From contig DASYUT010000346.1 of NCBI GenBank assembly GCA_036000965.1, positions 1-55,858 on the forward strand: a DNA stretch of 55,858 nucleotides, written 5' to 3'. The notes under the pieces are model-generated. The model was given only the letters and a program-made list of their open reading frames with translations. It searched no databases and had not been told where the DNA came from. Positions 39,738-48,600 of the stretch are shown piece by piece. This stretch comes from Actinomycetes bacterium. Lineage in GTDB: Bacteria > Actinomycetota > CALGFH01. Positions within the stretch are counted from its first letter, which is position 1. Every line of letters begins with the position of its first letter. A program made the translations under genes and the position numbers.

Positions 39738-40904
39738 ATGCGTGAGGCCGTCATCGTCGAGGCGGTTCGGACGCCGGTCGGCCGGCGGAGAGGCGGCTAC
39801 TCGGGGCTGCACGCCGTCGACCTGGGCGCCGCCCCGCTGCGGGCACTGCTCGACCGGACCGGGGTGGACCCGGCCCAAGTGGACGACGTGATCATGGGAT
39901 GCGTCTCCCAGGTGGGCGAGCAGGCCGTCAACGTCGCCCGCTGGGCCTGGCTGGCCGCTGGCCTGCCCGAGGAGGTCCCGGCCACCACCGTCGACCGCCA
40001 GTGCGGCTCCTCCCAGCAGGCCGTCCACTTCGCCGCCCAGGGCGTCCTGGCCGGGGGCTACGACCTCGTGGTGGCCGGCGGGGTCGAGCACATGACCCGG
40101 GTGCCGATGGGCTCGACCATGGCCGGTCCGGGGGTGCCGTTCGGCCCGGCGGTGAGCGACCGCTACGGTGGCCGCCTCGTGCCCCAGGGCATCTCGGCCG
40201 AGCTGATCAACGAGAAGTGGGGCCTGACCCGGGAGGAGCAGGACGCGTATGCGCTCCGCTCCCACCAACGTGCCGCCGCCGCCCAGGATGCCGGCTTCTT
40301 CGACCCCCAGCTGGTCGCGGTCGAGGCGCCCGTCCCGGACGGCGGCCGGACCTGGGTCCGGGCCGACGAGGGGGTGCGCCGCGACACCTCGCTCGAGAAG
40401 CTGGCCGGGCTGCAGCCCTCGTTCAAGCCTGACGGCATGGTCACCGCGGGCAACTCGAGCCAGATCTCGGACGGCGCGGCCGCCCTGCTGATCGCCGGGC
40501 GCGACACCGCGGAGTCCATGGGACTGCGGCCGCGCGCCCGGTTCGTGAGCTTCGCCCTGGCCGGAACCGACCCGGTCATGATGCTCACCGGCCCGATCCC
40601 CGCGACCGAGCGGGCCCTGGCCCGGGCCGGCCTCACCATCGGCGACCTCGACGTGGTCGAGATCAACGAGGCGTTCGCCAGCGTGGTGCTCGCCTGGGGA
40701 CGGGAGGTGGACCCCGACTGGTCGAAGGTGAACCCGAACGGCGGTGCGATCGCCCTCGGCCACCCGCTCGGCGCCTCCGGGGCCCGCCTCATGACCGACC
40801 TCCTCGCCGAGCTGGAGCGGCGCGGCGGCCGCTACGGGCTCCAGGTCATGTGCGAGGGCGGCGGCACGGCCAACGCCACCATCATCGAGCGCCTCGGCTC
40901 GTAG
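39738..40904 (+). CDS. Thiolase (acetyl-CoA acetyltransferase / 3-ketoacyl-CoA thiolase)
   Basis: A 388-aa thiolase with all three catalytic elements. The nucleophile Cys89 is in 'TTVDRQCGSSQQAVHF', 'EINEAFASV' follows, His342 is in 'GGAIALGHPLGASGAR', and Cys372 in 'VMCEGGGTANATI'. It condenses or cleaves acyl-CoAs. The long N-terminal half and 'GVEHMTRVPMG' resemble the FadA/steroid-thiolase branch, but chain-length specificity cannot be read. ATG 39738 follows GAAAGGGG. It is 28 bp downstream of ppiA and on the same strand, possibly co-transcribed. An acyl-CoA ligase lies 12 kb away. Confidence 0.92.
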   Translation: MREAVIVEAVRTPVGRRRGGYSGLHAVDLGAAPLRALLDRTGVDPAQVDDVIMGCVSQVGEQAVNVARWAWLAAGLPEEVPATTVDRQCGSSQQAVHFAAQGVLAGGYDLVVAGGVEHMTRVPMGSTMAGPGVPFGPAVSDRYGGRLVPQGISAELINEKWGLTREEQDAYALRSHQRAAAAQDAGFFDPQLVAVEAPVPDGGRTWVRADEGVRRDTSLEKLAGLQPSFKPDGMVTAGNSSQISDGAAALLIAGRDTAESMGLRPRARFVSFALAGTDPVMMLTGPIPATERALARAGLTIGDLDVVEINEAFASVVLAWGREVDPDWSKVNPNGGAIALGHPLGASGARLMTDLLAELERRGGRYGLQVMCEGGGTANATIIERLGS

Positions 40905-40934
40905 CGTCGTCCCCCCCGGAGCCGCGCACCTCGG

Positions 40935-41110
40935 AGGCCGGTGCACCCGCGTGGGCTCGTCGCCACAGCGCCTCGCAGGTTGCCGGAGGTGATGCTGCCG
41001 GTGGCGACGGGTGCATCACGCATGGCTCGTCGCCGCAGCGCTTCGTTCGGCCTCGAGGTCGAGGGGCCGGCGGAGTCGGGCACGGGTGCATCACGCATGG
41101 GCTCGTCGCC
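40935..41110. repeat. Three copies of a Crp C-terminal coding segment
   Basis: A block reading GGTGCATCACGCATGG-CTCG followed by TCGCCGCAGCGCCTCG occurs at about 40939, 41010 and 41085 with few differences. The last copy is the real end of the minus-strand Crp/Fnr gene (codons for EALRRRAHA and the stop). The other two are non-coding duplicates between the thiolase and crp genes. Confidence 0.8.
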
Positions 41111-41780
41111 GCAGCGCCTCGGGGTCGATGATCTCGAATGCCAGACCGGCGCTTCGGATGAAGCCGCGTCTCTTGAACGATCGCAGGGCCTTGTTGACCG
41201 TCTGCCTGGTCCCGCCCACCATCTCACCCAGCTCCGTCTGCGTGATGCGGCCGGTGCGCAGCCTGCTCCCCTGCTGCGGGGTGTCGGCCAGCAGCAGGAG
41301 CTGTCTTGCCACCCGCCCCTCGACGTCGAGGAACACCAGGTCGGTGAGTTGCCGCGTCGTGCGACGAACCATCCTGCCCAGTGAGCGCAACAGGGCGTCG
41401 AGGACGTCCGCGTTCGACTGCAGGAGCCAGATCAGCTCCTCGCGGGGGATGGTGACGACGGTGGACGTCTCGATCGCCTCGGCGGACGCGGTCCGGGCTT
41501 CACCGTCGAGGACGGCGATCTCACCGAAGACCGCGGGGGGCCGGTGCCGTGCCAGCTCGAGGACAGCACCGTCGTCGGAGATCACGAGCAGTCTGATCAT
41601 GCCCTCGAGGAGCAGGTACATGCGGTTTGCCGGCTCGCCCTGGACGAAGATCGCCCCGCCCTTCTTGACCTGGCGGGCGTTTGCCCCGACACGATCGGCA
41701 AGATCCTGGACCACGCCGCCTTCCAGCGAGCCGAAGAGCTCGACGTTGGCGAGAGCAGAGGCGATGCGCTGCGTATCCAT
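41091..41780 (-). CDS. Crp/Fnr family transcriptional regulator
   Basis: A 229-aa regulator. The cyclic-nucleotide-binding-type beta-barrel spans about 10-125 ('LFGSLEGGVVQDLADRV', 'MYLLLEGMIRLLVISDDG', 'PPAVFGEIAVLDGEARTASA', the last covering the phosphate-binding cassette). The Crp-type helix-turn-helix is at about 178-208 ('TQTELGEMVGGTRQTVNKAL'). The GEIAxLDGxxRxAS cassette is close to that of cAMP-binding Crp proteins. ATG 41780 is the clear start. It is divergent from a second Crp/Fnr gene whose protein is clearly related, with a palindromic operator between. A cyclase-domain protein is encoded 4 kb away, so cAMP input is plausible. Confidence 0.9.
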   Translation of the reverse strand: MDTQRIASALANVELFGSLEGGVVQDLADRVGANARQVKKGGAIFVQGEPANRMYLLLEGMIRLLVISDDGAVLELARHRPPAVFGEIAVLDGEARTASAEAIETSTVVTIPREELIWLLQSNADVLDALLRSLGRMVRRTTRQLTDLVFLDVEGRVARQLLLLADTPQQGSRLRTGRITQTELGEMVGGTRQTVNKALRSFKRRGFIRSAGLAFEIIDPEALRRRAHA

Positions 41781-41822
41781 GGGCGGGTGACTCGCCAGAC
41801 CTGCGGAGTTCGACTGTTCCCT

Positions 41823-41845
41823 CCTGGTAGCGTATTTGTACCAGG
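41823..41845. promoter_or_regulatory. Palindromic operator between two divergent Crp/Fnr genes
   Basis: CCTGGTA (41823-41829) and TACCAGG (41839-41845) form a perfect 7-bp inverted repeat with a 9-bp spacer (total 23 bp). It is 43 bp before the left-facing gene and 111 bp before the right-facing one. The spacing suits a two-fold symmetric regulator. It differs from the E. coli CRP consensus. Confidence 0.6.
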
Positions 41846-41955
41846 CGAGCAGGTCCACCTCGCAGCCCGTCAGGGCACGGCCGAGAGGTACCATTCGCCT
41901 GGCGAGAGGCTGTCGCCGCGTCGGAGCTCGAGACCGTCGAGGACGAAAGACCGAC

Positions 41956-42636
41956 ATGGACACTCGGCAGGTGGCCGACCTCCTGGCACGAACCGGCCTG
42001 TTCGGCGTGCTCGACCAGGTGACTCGCGAGGAGATCGCCGAAAGCGCCATACAGTACACGCTGGGCAAGGGCCAGACCGTCTTCGTGCAGGACGAGATGG
42101 GCGACCGTCTGTTCGTCGTCGCCGCGGGCGGGGTGAAGCTCTACCTGCGCTCGCAGCAGGGAGAGATCGTCGAGCTGGTCCGCCACTGGCCTCCCGCGGT
42201 GTTCGGGGAGCTGGCCCTCCTGGACGGCGGTCCACGCTCGGCTTCCGCGGAGACCGTCGAGCCGACCGTCCTGGTCGCGATCGCCCGGGAGAAGCTGATC
42301 CACATCCTCCGGTCGGACGCCAGGGCGGTGGACGCGCTGCTGTGCTCGCTCGGGGACATCGTGCGCCGCACGACACGGCAGATGGCCGATCTTGTGTTCC
42401 TCGACCTGCAGGGGCGGCTGGCGAGAAAGCTGATCGAGCTGGGCAGTGCCGAAGGCGACGGCGGCACCGGAGGCCGCCGCGTCACCCAGACCGAGCTCGC
42501 CAACATGGTGGGCGGGGTACGGCAGACCGTGAACCTGGCGCTGCGCGCCCTCCAGGACCGGGGCTACATCCGCGTGAACGGCGGGTCCGTCGAGATCCTG
42601 AAGCTCGACGGACTGCGCCGCCGGGCGGGTGAATGA
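41956..42636 (+). CDS. Crp/Fnr family transcriptional regulator, second copy
   Basis: A 226-aa regulator paralogous to the one at 41091. The nucleotide-binding-type domain reads 'LFGVLDQVTREEIAESA', 'LFVVAAGGVKLYLRSQQGEI' and 'PPAVFGELALLDGGPRSASA'. The helix-turn-helix is 'TQTELANMVGGVRQTVNLAL' plus 'RALQDRGYIRVNGG'. ATG 41956 lies next to an AAAGACC stretch. The pair's similarity and head-to-head layout indicate duplication and divergence. Whether both bind cAMP is unknown. Confidence 0.9.
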   Translation: MDTRQVADLLARTGLFGVLDQVTREEIAESAIQYTLGKGQTVFVQDEMGDRLFVVAAGGVKLYLRSQQGEIVELVRHWPPAVFGELALLDGGPRSASAETVEPTVLVAIAREKLIHILRSDARAVDALLCSLGDIVRRTTRQMADLVFLDLQGRLARKLIELGSAEGDGGTGGRRVTQTELANMVGGVRQTVNLALRALQDRGYIRVNGGSVEILKLDGLRRRAGE

Positions 42637-42920
42637 TGCCCCACGTCACTGCGGTGCTCGAGATGCCACCGACGGCTGGAGTCCTCGCAGTCGTGGACAC
42701 GACCGCCTGGTTGTCAAGGAGATGACAGCGCGAGCCGAGCGTTCGTACTTGCATCTCGGCGTGCCAACAGCAGTCGTCCGCCCTGCCGGCAGCCGCCAGC
42801 CGCCAGCCTGGACCATGCCGAGATCCGCTCCGCCTCGCCGAGGTGGTCAAGCGTCGCCTCTGTCTTGCCGGCTCACGTGTTGACGTGCCCCGGGATCGAT
42901 CTGAAGAAAGCTGCCACGCC
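42637..42920. other. Intergenic region before the epimerase gene
   Basis: About 280 bp with no supported gene. It contains a short inverted repeat-like CCGCCAGCCGCCAG direct duplication near 42788-42800. The epimerase reading frame is open upstream to 42843 but has no better start there. Confidence 0.45.
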
Positions 42921-43892
42921 ATGGTCCAAGGCAACCTCGCACTGGTGACGGGTGCGACCGGCTTCATCGGGAGCCACCTCACGGAAGCCCTCGTCCGCGC
43001 GGGCGCCCGGGTGCGCGCGTTCGTCCGCTCCAGCTCCGACCGGGGCCTGGGGAACCTCGACCATATTGCTGGGGAGGTCCGAGAGGCCGTAGAGCTCAGG
43101 TTCGGGGATCTTCGCGACCTCGAGTCCTTGCGGAGGGCGGTCGCAGGCGTCGATCACGTCTTCCACCTCGGGGGCCTCGGGTCGGTTCCGTGCTCGTACC
43201 TGGACCCTGTCGCCTTCGTGGACGTCAACGTGAGGGGCAGCGCCCATGTCATGCAGGTCTGCCGGGAGGTAGAAGTCGAGAGCCTCGTGCTCATGTCCAC
43301 GTCGGAGGTCTACGGCACCGCCGAACGCCAGGATGTCCTGATCGAGGAGTCCCATCCGCTGCAGCCACGGTCGCCGTACGCGGGCAGCAAGGTCGCGGCC
43401 GAGCAGCTCGCAAGCAGCTTCACGGCCTCCTACGGCCTGCCCGTCACCACGGTGCGCAGCTTCAACGTGTACGGCCCGAGGCAGTGCGAGCGCAACGTCG
43501 TGCCGACGATCATGGGCCAAGCCGTCGACGGCGAGACCGTCCGGATGGGCCGCCTGGACTCCGTCCGCGACTACACCTATGTGGTGGACGTGGTCGACGC
43601 GCTCCTGCGGCTCGCGACCCAGACCCGCGCACGTGGAAGGACGTTCAACGTCGGCTCGGGCCTGGGGATGCGGGTGACCGACCTCGTCGCGCTGGCCGGC
43701 AAGCTCCTCGACAAGGAGCTGCGGGTGCAGACCGACCCGTCGCGCGTGCGTCCGCAGGCGATCGAGGGCGACTGCCTGGTCGCCAGCGCCGACGCGCTCC
43801 GTGAGCTGACCGGGTGGGAACAGACGGTTGCGATCGACGAGGGCTTGGAGAAGGTGCTGAGCTGGCTCGCGCGCCGTCCCGGAGGACGATGA
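42921..43892 (+). CDS. NAD-dependent epimerase/dehydratase (extended SDR)
   Basis: A 323-aa extended short-chain dehydrogenase. The Rossmann motif GATGFIG (Gly11-Gly17) binds NAD(P). 'VDHVFHLGGLGSVPCSYLDP' and 'VNVRGSAHVMQVC' are typical of UDP-sugar epimerases. The catalytic Tyr153 and Lys157 are in 'SPYAGSKVAAEQLA', and 'VRSFNVYGPRQ' and 'RDYTYVVDVVDALL' complete the family. Acts on nucleotide-diphospho-sugars, possibly UDP-glucose type. Its stop overlaps the next gene's start (ATGA), so it works together with the trehalose-6-phosphate synthase homologue. ATG 42921 has only a weak GAAGAAAG box. Confidence 0.88.
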   Translation: MVQGNLALVTGATGFIGSHLTEALVRAGARVRAFVRSSSDRGLGNLDHIAGEVREAVELRFGDLRDLESLRRAVAGVDHVFHLGGLGSVPCSYLDPVAFVDVNVRGSAHVMQVCREVEVESLVLMSTSEVYGTAERQDVLIEESHPLQPRSPYAGSKVAAEQLASSFTASYGLPVTTVRSFNVYGPRQCERNVVPTIMGQAVDGETVRMGRLDSVRDYTYVVDVVDALLRLATQTRARGRTFNVGSGLGMRVTDLVALAGKLLDKELRVQTDPSRVRPQAIEGDCLVASADALRELTGWEQTVAIDEGLEKVLSWLARRPGGR

Positions 43893-45388
43893 GCGCGCTC
43901 GTCATCGCCTCGAACCGCGGACCCTGGCGGTTCACGCTCCAGCCCGACGGGAGGCTCTCGTGGCGCCGCGGGGCGGGTGGCCTGGTCAGTGCGCTGACAC
44001 CCGCGCTCGAAGGGCACGCCTGCACGTGGATCTCGGCTGCCATCACCGATGGCGACCGTGCGGCGGCGGACGGCAATGGCAGCCCGGAAGGCCCGGCCGG
44101 CTCCCAGCTGCGGATGCTGACCTTCGAGCCGACGACCTACGAGCGGTACTACCACGACGTGGCCAACCGGACGCTCTGGTTTCTCCAGCACCACCTGCTG
44201 GACACGGCCGGGGTCGCGTTCGACCATCGGTTCCGCGCGGCGTGGGCGTCCTACCGGGAGGTGAACAGGGCCTTTGCGGAGGCTTGCGACGAGGCGACCA
44301 ATCCAGGCGGGGAGGTGCACCTCGAGGACTACCATCTGGCGCTCGCTCCCGCCATGCTGCGCGAGCGGCGCCCGGACGTGCGCATCCTGCATCTCGTGTG
44401 CTGCCCCTGGGCGGGCCCCGACGACTTCGGCGTCTTGCCCGACGCCGTCGCCTGCGAGCTGCTCGCAGGCATGCTCGGCGCCGATCTCATCGGGTTCCTC
44501 ACCCACCGCTGGGCAAGGAGCTTCCTCGCCTGCTGCGAAGCCGCGGGATACGAGGTCGACCGGCAGCGGGACGCCGTACGCGCCAAGGACGGGCACGTGG
44601 CGCACGTCCGCCCCTACCCGCTCGGGGTCGACGAGCAAGACCTGCGGCGGCTGATCCGGCAGGGAGCAGCCGTCACGGGGGGGCCGGACGACGCGCCCAG
44701 TCGTGGAGTCCCTGACGGTGGGCGCCTCGTCGTCCGGGTCGACCGCTTGGAACCGAGCAAGAACATCGTGCGCGGGCTGGACGCGTTCGCGGCCTTCCTC
44801 GAGCAGAACCCGCGTTTCCTCGGTGAGGTCACCCACCTCGTCCTCGTCAGTCTCTCGCGCGAGGGCATGGCCGAGTACCGGCGTTACCACTGCGAGGTCG
44901 AGCAGCGGGCGGAGATGGTGAACCAGCGCTTCGGCACCGCCGGCTGGACGCCGGTGCGACTCGTCGTGCTGGACGATCATCCGCGGGCGCTGCGCGCGAT
45001 GGCCGCGGCGGACGTGCTCGTGGTGAACCCCGTCTGGGACGGGATGAACCTGGTCGCCAAGGAGGCGGCGTGCGTGAACGAGCGGGACGCCGTGCTGATC
45101 CTGTCCCGGAACGCCGGCGCGGCGGACGACCTCCGAGCGGGGGCGCTCCTGGTCAACCCTTTCGACACCGCTGAGCTGGCGGACACGCTGGCCACCGCGC
45201 TCTCCCTGGAGGCGGACGACCGCGCGGAGCGCGCCCGGCAGCTCCGGGAGGGCGCGGCCAGGATGCCGCCGCGGCAGTGGTTGCTGGCCCAGCGCCACGA
45301 CCTGGCACGAATGCAGACGGAGGGCTCCGCGTGGCCGCGCGGCAAGTCGCCGGCTGGCGAGAAGGGCGGCCTGACCTCCCAAATTTAG
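43889..45388 (+). CDS. GT20 family enzyme, trehalose-6-phosphate synthase homologue
   Basis: A 499-aa GT-B enzyme. The N-terminal 'LVIASNRGPWRF' and 'RRGAGGLVSALTPALEG' match the glucose-6-phosphate/donor loop of OtsA. 'EDYHLALAPAML' (about 145-156), 'RVDRLEPSKNIVRGLDAFAA' (about 282-301) and 'NPVWDGMNLVAKEAACVN' (about 379-396, donor-binding) follow. In OtsA these residues bind UDP- or GDP-glucose. GGAGG precedes ATG 43889, which overlaps the epimerase stop. The product may be trehalose-6-phosphate or a related glucosyl phosphate. There is no OtsB phosphatase here, although a HAD phosphatase lies 5 kb upstream. Confidence 0.85.
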   Translation: MSALVIASNRGPWRFTLQPDGRLSWRRGAGGLVSALTPALEGHACTWISAAITDGDRAAADGNGSPEGPAGSQLRMLTFEPTTYERYYHDVANRTLWFLQHHLLDTAGVAFDHRFRAAWASYREVNRAFAEACDEATNPGGEVHLEDYHLALAPAMLRERRPDVRILHLVCCPWAGPDDFGVLPDAVACELLAGMLGADLIGFLTHRWARSFLACCEAAGYEVDRQRDAVRAKDGHVAHVRPYPLGVDEQDLRRLIRQGAAVTGGPDDAPSRGVPDGGRLVVRVDRLEPSKNIVRGLDAFAAFLEQNPRFLGEVTHLVLVSLSREGMAEYRRYHCEVEQRAEMVNQRFGTAGWTPVRLVVLDDHPRALRAMAAADVLVVNPVWDGMNLVAKEAACVNERDAVLILSRNAGAADDLRAGALLVNPFDTAELADTLATALSLEADDRAERARQLREGAARMPPRQWLLAQRHDLARMQTEGSAWPRGKSPAGEKGGLTSQI

Positions 45389-45396
45389 CGGCGACC

Positions 45397-45530
45397 CGGC
45401 AAGGCCTGCCCGGCCGGCGCCAGGCTCCCGTGGCGCCCAGGCTGCCGGGCTCCCGTGGCGTCCAGGCCGCGGTGACGTCCGTTCCGGCGAGGAGCCGACT
45501 GGACAGGTGTTCGGAGGGGAGCCACCAGCC
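45397..45530. repeat. Dispersed intergenic repeat, copy 2
   Basis: About 134 bp similar to 38028-38136. It carries an extra internal duplication of GCTCCCGTGGCG-CCAGGC and a partial second unit up to about 45580 (GGCAGACG and GGAGGGAGCCAC). It forms most of the 216-bp gap before the cyclase gene and ends just upstream of its promoter. Confidence 0.75.
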
Positions 45531-45591
45531 TCCTCCGTCGAGGCGTCGACCGGGCAGACGTTTGGAGGGAGCCACTGGCCGCGCCGGCTCC

Positions 45592-45597
45592 TATACT
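45592..45597 (+). promoter_or_regulatory. -10 box giving a probably leaderless cyclase mRNA
   Basis: TATACT lies 7 bp upstream of GTG 45605, so transcription would start at or one base from the start codon. No good -35 hexamer is seen at 17 bp. A GGAG at 45600 is too close to act as a normal ribosome binding site. Confidence 0.55.
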
Positions 45598-45604
45598 CCG
45601 GAGT

Positions 45605-48600
45605 GTGGAGGTATGCCTCAACTGTGGCGCCAGGGTCCAGCAGCCGGCCCAGTTCTGCCCCGCCTGCGGCAGACGCCTCCACGCCGCGTCGCACGTCGAG
45701 GAGTTCCGCGTCGTCACCACCCTGTTCTGTGACATCGCCGACTCCGTGAGCCTCGACAGCCGGCTCGAGCTGTTGCCGCTGCAACGCGTCATGGACCGCT
45801 TCTTCGAGGCGACGCGCCAGGTGGTCGCGAGCCATGGTGGCAAGGTGGGCACCCGCCGTGGCGACGGGGTGATGGCGGTGTTCGGCATCCCCGTCCCGCA
45901 CGACGACGACGCGCTGCGGGCGGTGCGGGCGGCGGCGGACCTGCGCGACGCGCTGTCGCTGCTCCGCGCCGACTTGGAGCAGAGCCACGCGGTCTCGCTG
46001 GTCGCGCGGATCGGGGTGAATACCGGCACGGTGCTGGTTCGCAGCGACGTGGACTCGCTCGAGGAGGAGGTCACCGGCCACGCCGTCAATCTCGCCAAGC
46101 GGTTCGAGCAGGCAGCCAGTCCCGGGGGCATCCTGATCGGGCAGGAGACCTACACGCTGGTCCGCGACGCGGTGCGGGCCGAGCGGTCGGAGCCGCTGCG
46201 CCTCAAGGGCGTTCACGAGCCCGTCGAGGCCTACCGGCTGCTCCGGGTCCTGCATGGCAAGCCGGGTCGGGCACGCCAGCTCGACCGCCCGATGATCGGG
46301 CGGGGCCTCGACCAGCGGCTGCTGCAGACGCTGTTCGACCGGACCATCGCCGAGCGCAGCTGTCATCTGGTGACCATCCTCGGCCCTGCCGGGATCGGCA
46401 AGTCGCGGCTCGTCGACCATTTCCTGCAGGGGCTGGGTGACCAAGCCGAGATCCTGCGAGGACACTGCCTGTCGTACGGGGAGAGCGCCACCTTCTGGCC
46501 GATCATGGAGATCGTCACCCAGGCCGTCGGCATCGCGCGGACAGACCCACCCGACGTGGTGCACGAGCGGCTGGCCGCCCCACTGCTCGGGGACCTGCAC
46601 GCACGGGACATCGCGCTGCGTGTGGCGCAGCTCCTCGGGCTCGGCGAGGAGATCGGACTGCCGGGTGACACCTTCTCGGCCCTTCGGCGGCTCCTGGAGG
46701 CCCTGGCCCGCCGCCGGCCCATGGTCATGTTCATCGACGACCTCCACTGGGCTGAGCCGACGCTGCTCGACGTGATCGAGCACATCGCCGAGTTCTCCCG
46801 TGACACGCCGATCCTGCTCCTGTGCGTGGCGCGCCAGGACGAGCTGTTCAAGCGCCGGGGCCACTGGTCGGGCGGCAAGCTGAACGTGACCTCGCTGTCG
46901 CTGTCACCGCTCAGCGAGACCGAGGGCGAGCGGCTGGTCACGCACCTTCTCGACGGCAAGCAGCCCGATCCAGAGGTCCAGCTGTACATCAGCCAGCGCG
47001 CCCAGGGCTATCCGCTCTACATCGAGGAGCTGGTGGAAGAGCTTGTCCAAGGCGGCGTCCTGCGCCTTGTCGATGGTCGCTGGGTCGCGACCGGCGACCT
47101 GGACGAGGTAGCGATGCCCCGAGAGGTCCAGACGCTGCTCTCGGCGTGGCTCGGCCGCCTGGACGACGAGCAGCGGGCGACCCTCGAACGGGCGGCCGTC
47201 GTCGGCAAGCAGTTCCACGTCGCCGACATCACCGCGCTGTGGCCCGGCGGCGAGCCACAAGCTGTCGCCACCCATCTCGAGGCGTTGGCCCGCCAAGACC
47301 TGATCCAGCGTGACCATGGCGCCGTCTTCCCCCTCCCCGCCGTCGAGGGCGGCGAGGGCTACAGCTTCCGGCACATCCTCATCCGGAACGTGGCCTACGA
47401 CAGGATGACGGAGGAGGTCCGTGCCAGACGGCATGAGCTGTACGCGGACTGGGTCGAGCGCGCGGCTGGTGACCGGCTCAGCCAGTTCGACGAGCTCATC
47501 GCCACGCACCTCAACGAGGCGTATCACTACCGACGCAGGCTCGGCCCGGCCGACGGGGCCACGGAGAATCTGGCCCGGCGGGCCGGCGAGCGCTTCGCGG
47601 CCGCCGGGCACCGGGCCGCGGTCCGCGCCGACGTCCAGCTGACGCTCACCCTGCTGCGGCGAGCCGACCGGCTTCTCCCACGCGAGAGTCCGACCCGTCT
47701 CGGCGTCCTGCCCTACCTCGCCAACGCCCTGCAGGCCGCCGGAGAACTGCAGGACGCGATGCGTGTCTACGAGGAGCTGATCGCCGCGGCCGAGCTGGCC
47801 GGGGACGAGCGAACCGCCATGCACACAGCGCTCGCACGCCTCCTCCTGGTCGCCCTCCAGGATCTGGAGGGCTTCCTGCGCGACGGCAGGGCGCAGAGCG
47901 AACGCGCCGTTGCGGCGTTCACACCGCTCGGCGACGACCTGGGCCTGGCCAAGGCCTGGTACGTCCGCGCCTATGCCGACTGGTGGGCGGGCAGGTCGGT
48001 CGAGGCGAAGGCTGCGGTGGTGCAGGCCAGGGGCTTCGCCCAGAAAGCGGCCGACAGGGTTCAGGAAGCGACGACGATCCGCCTCTACTGCCTCATCCTC
48101 CTCTCGGAGTCAACCTCGGTCGACGAGGTCGTCCGCTATGGTCAGGAGGCGCTCCAGCTGGCCAGGAGCACCGGCAATCGCAGGCTCGAGGCGAGCATGC
48201 TCACGATCCTCGCCCAGGCGACCGCGATGAGCGGCGACTTCGAGAAGGCCCGCGACTTCAACAAGGTGGCCAGCACGATCACGCTCGACCTCGGGGAGCT
48301 GCTCACGAGGGCGGCGGACTCGGTCTCCGAGGGGCTGGTGAGCCTCCTCGAGGGGAACTTGACCGCTGCTGAGCAGAAGCTGCGCGGCGGCTACAACGAG
48401 CTCGAGCGGATGGGCGCGACCGTGCCGCAGGTCGCCGTCGCCGTCATGCTCGCCCGCGTCCTCCTCCGGCAGGGCCGCTACGAGGATGCGGGGGAGATGA
48501 CCCGGGTCTGCGAGCGCCTCGCGGCCGTTCATCAGCACGACGTCCAGGCCAGGTGGCGCTCGGTTCGGGCGGTCCTGCTCGCCCACCGCAGCGAGCTGGA

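Noticed and set aside
43577-46864. Very long minus-strand open frame of about 1095 codons
   Set aside because: It is antisense to the epimerase, GT20 and cyclase genes, all with strong domain evidence. In GC-rich DNA such shadow frames are common.
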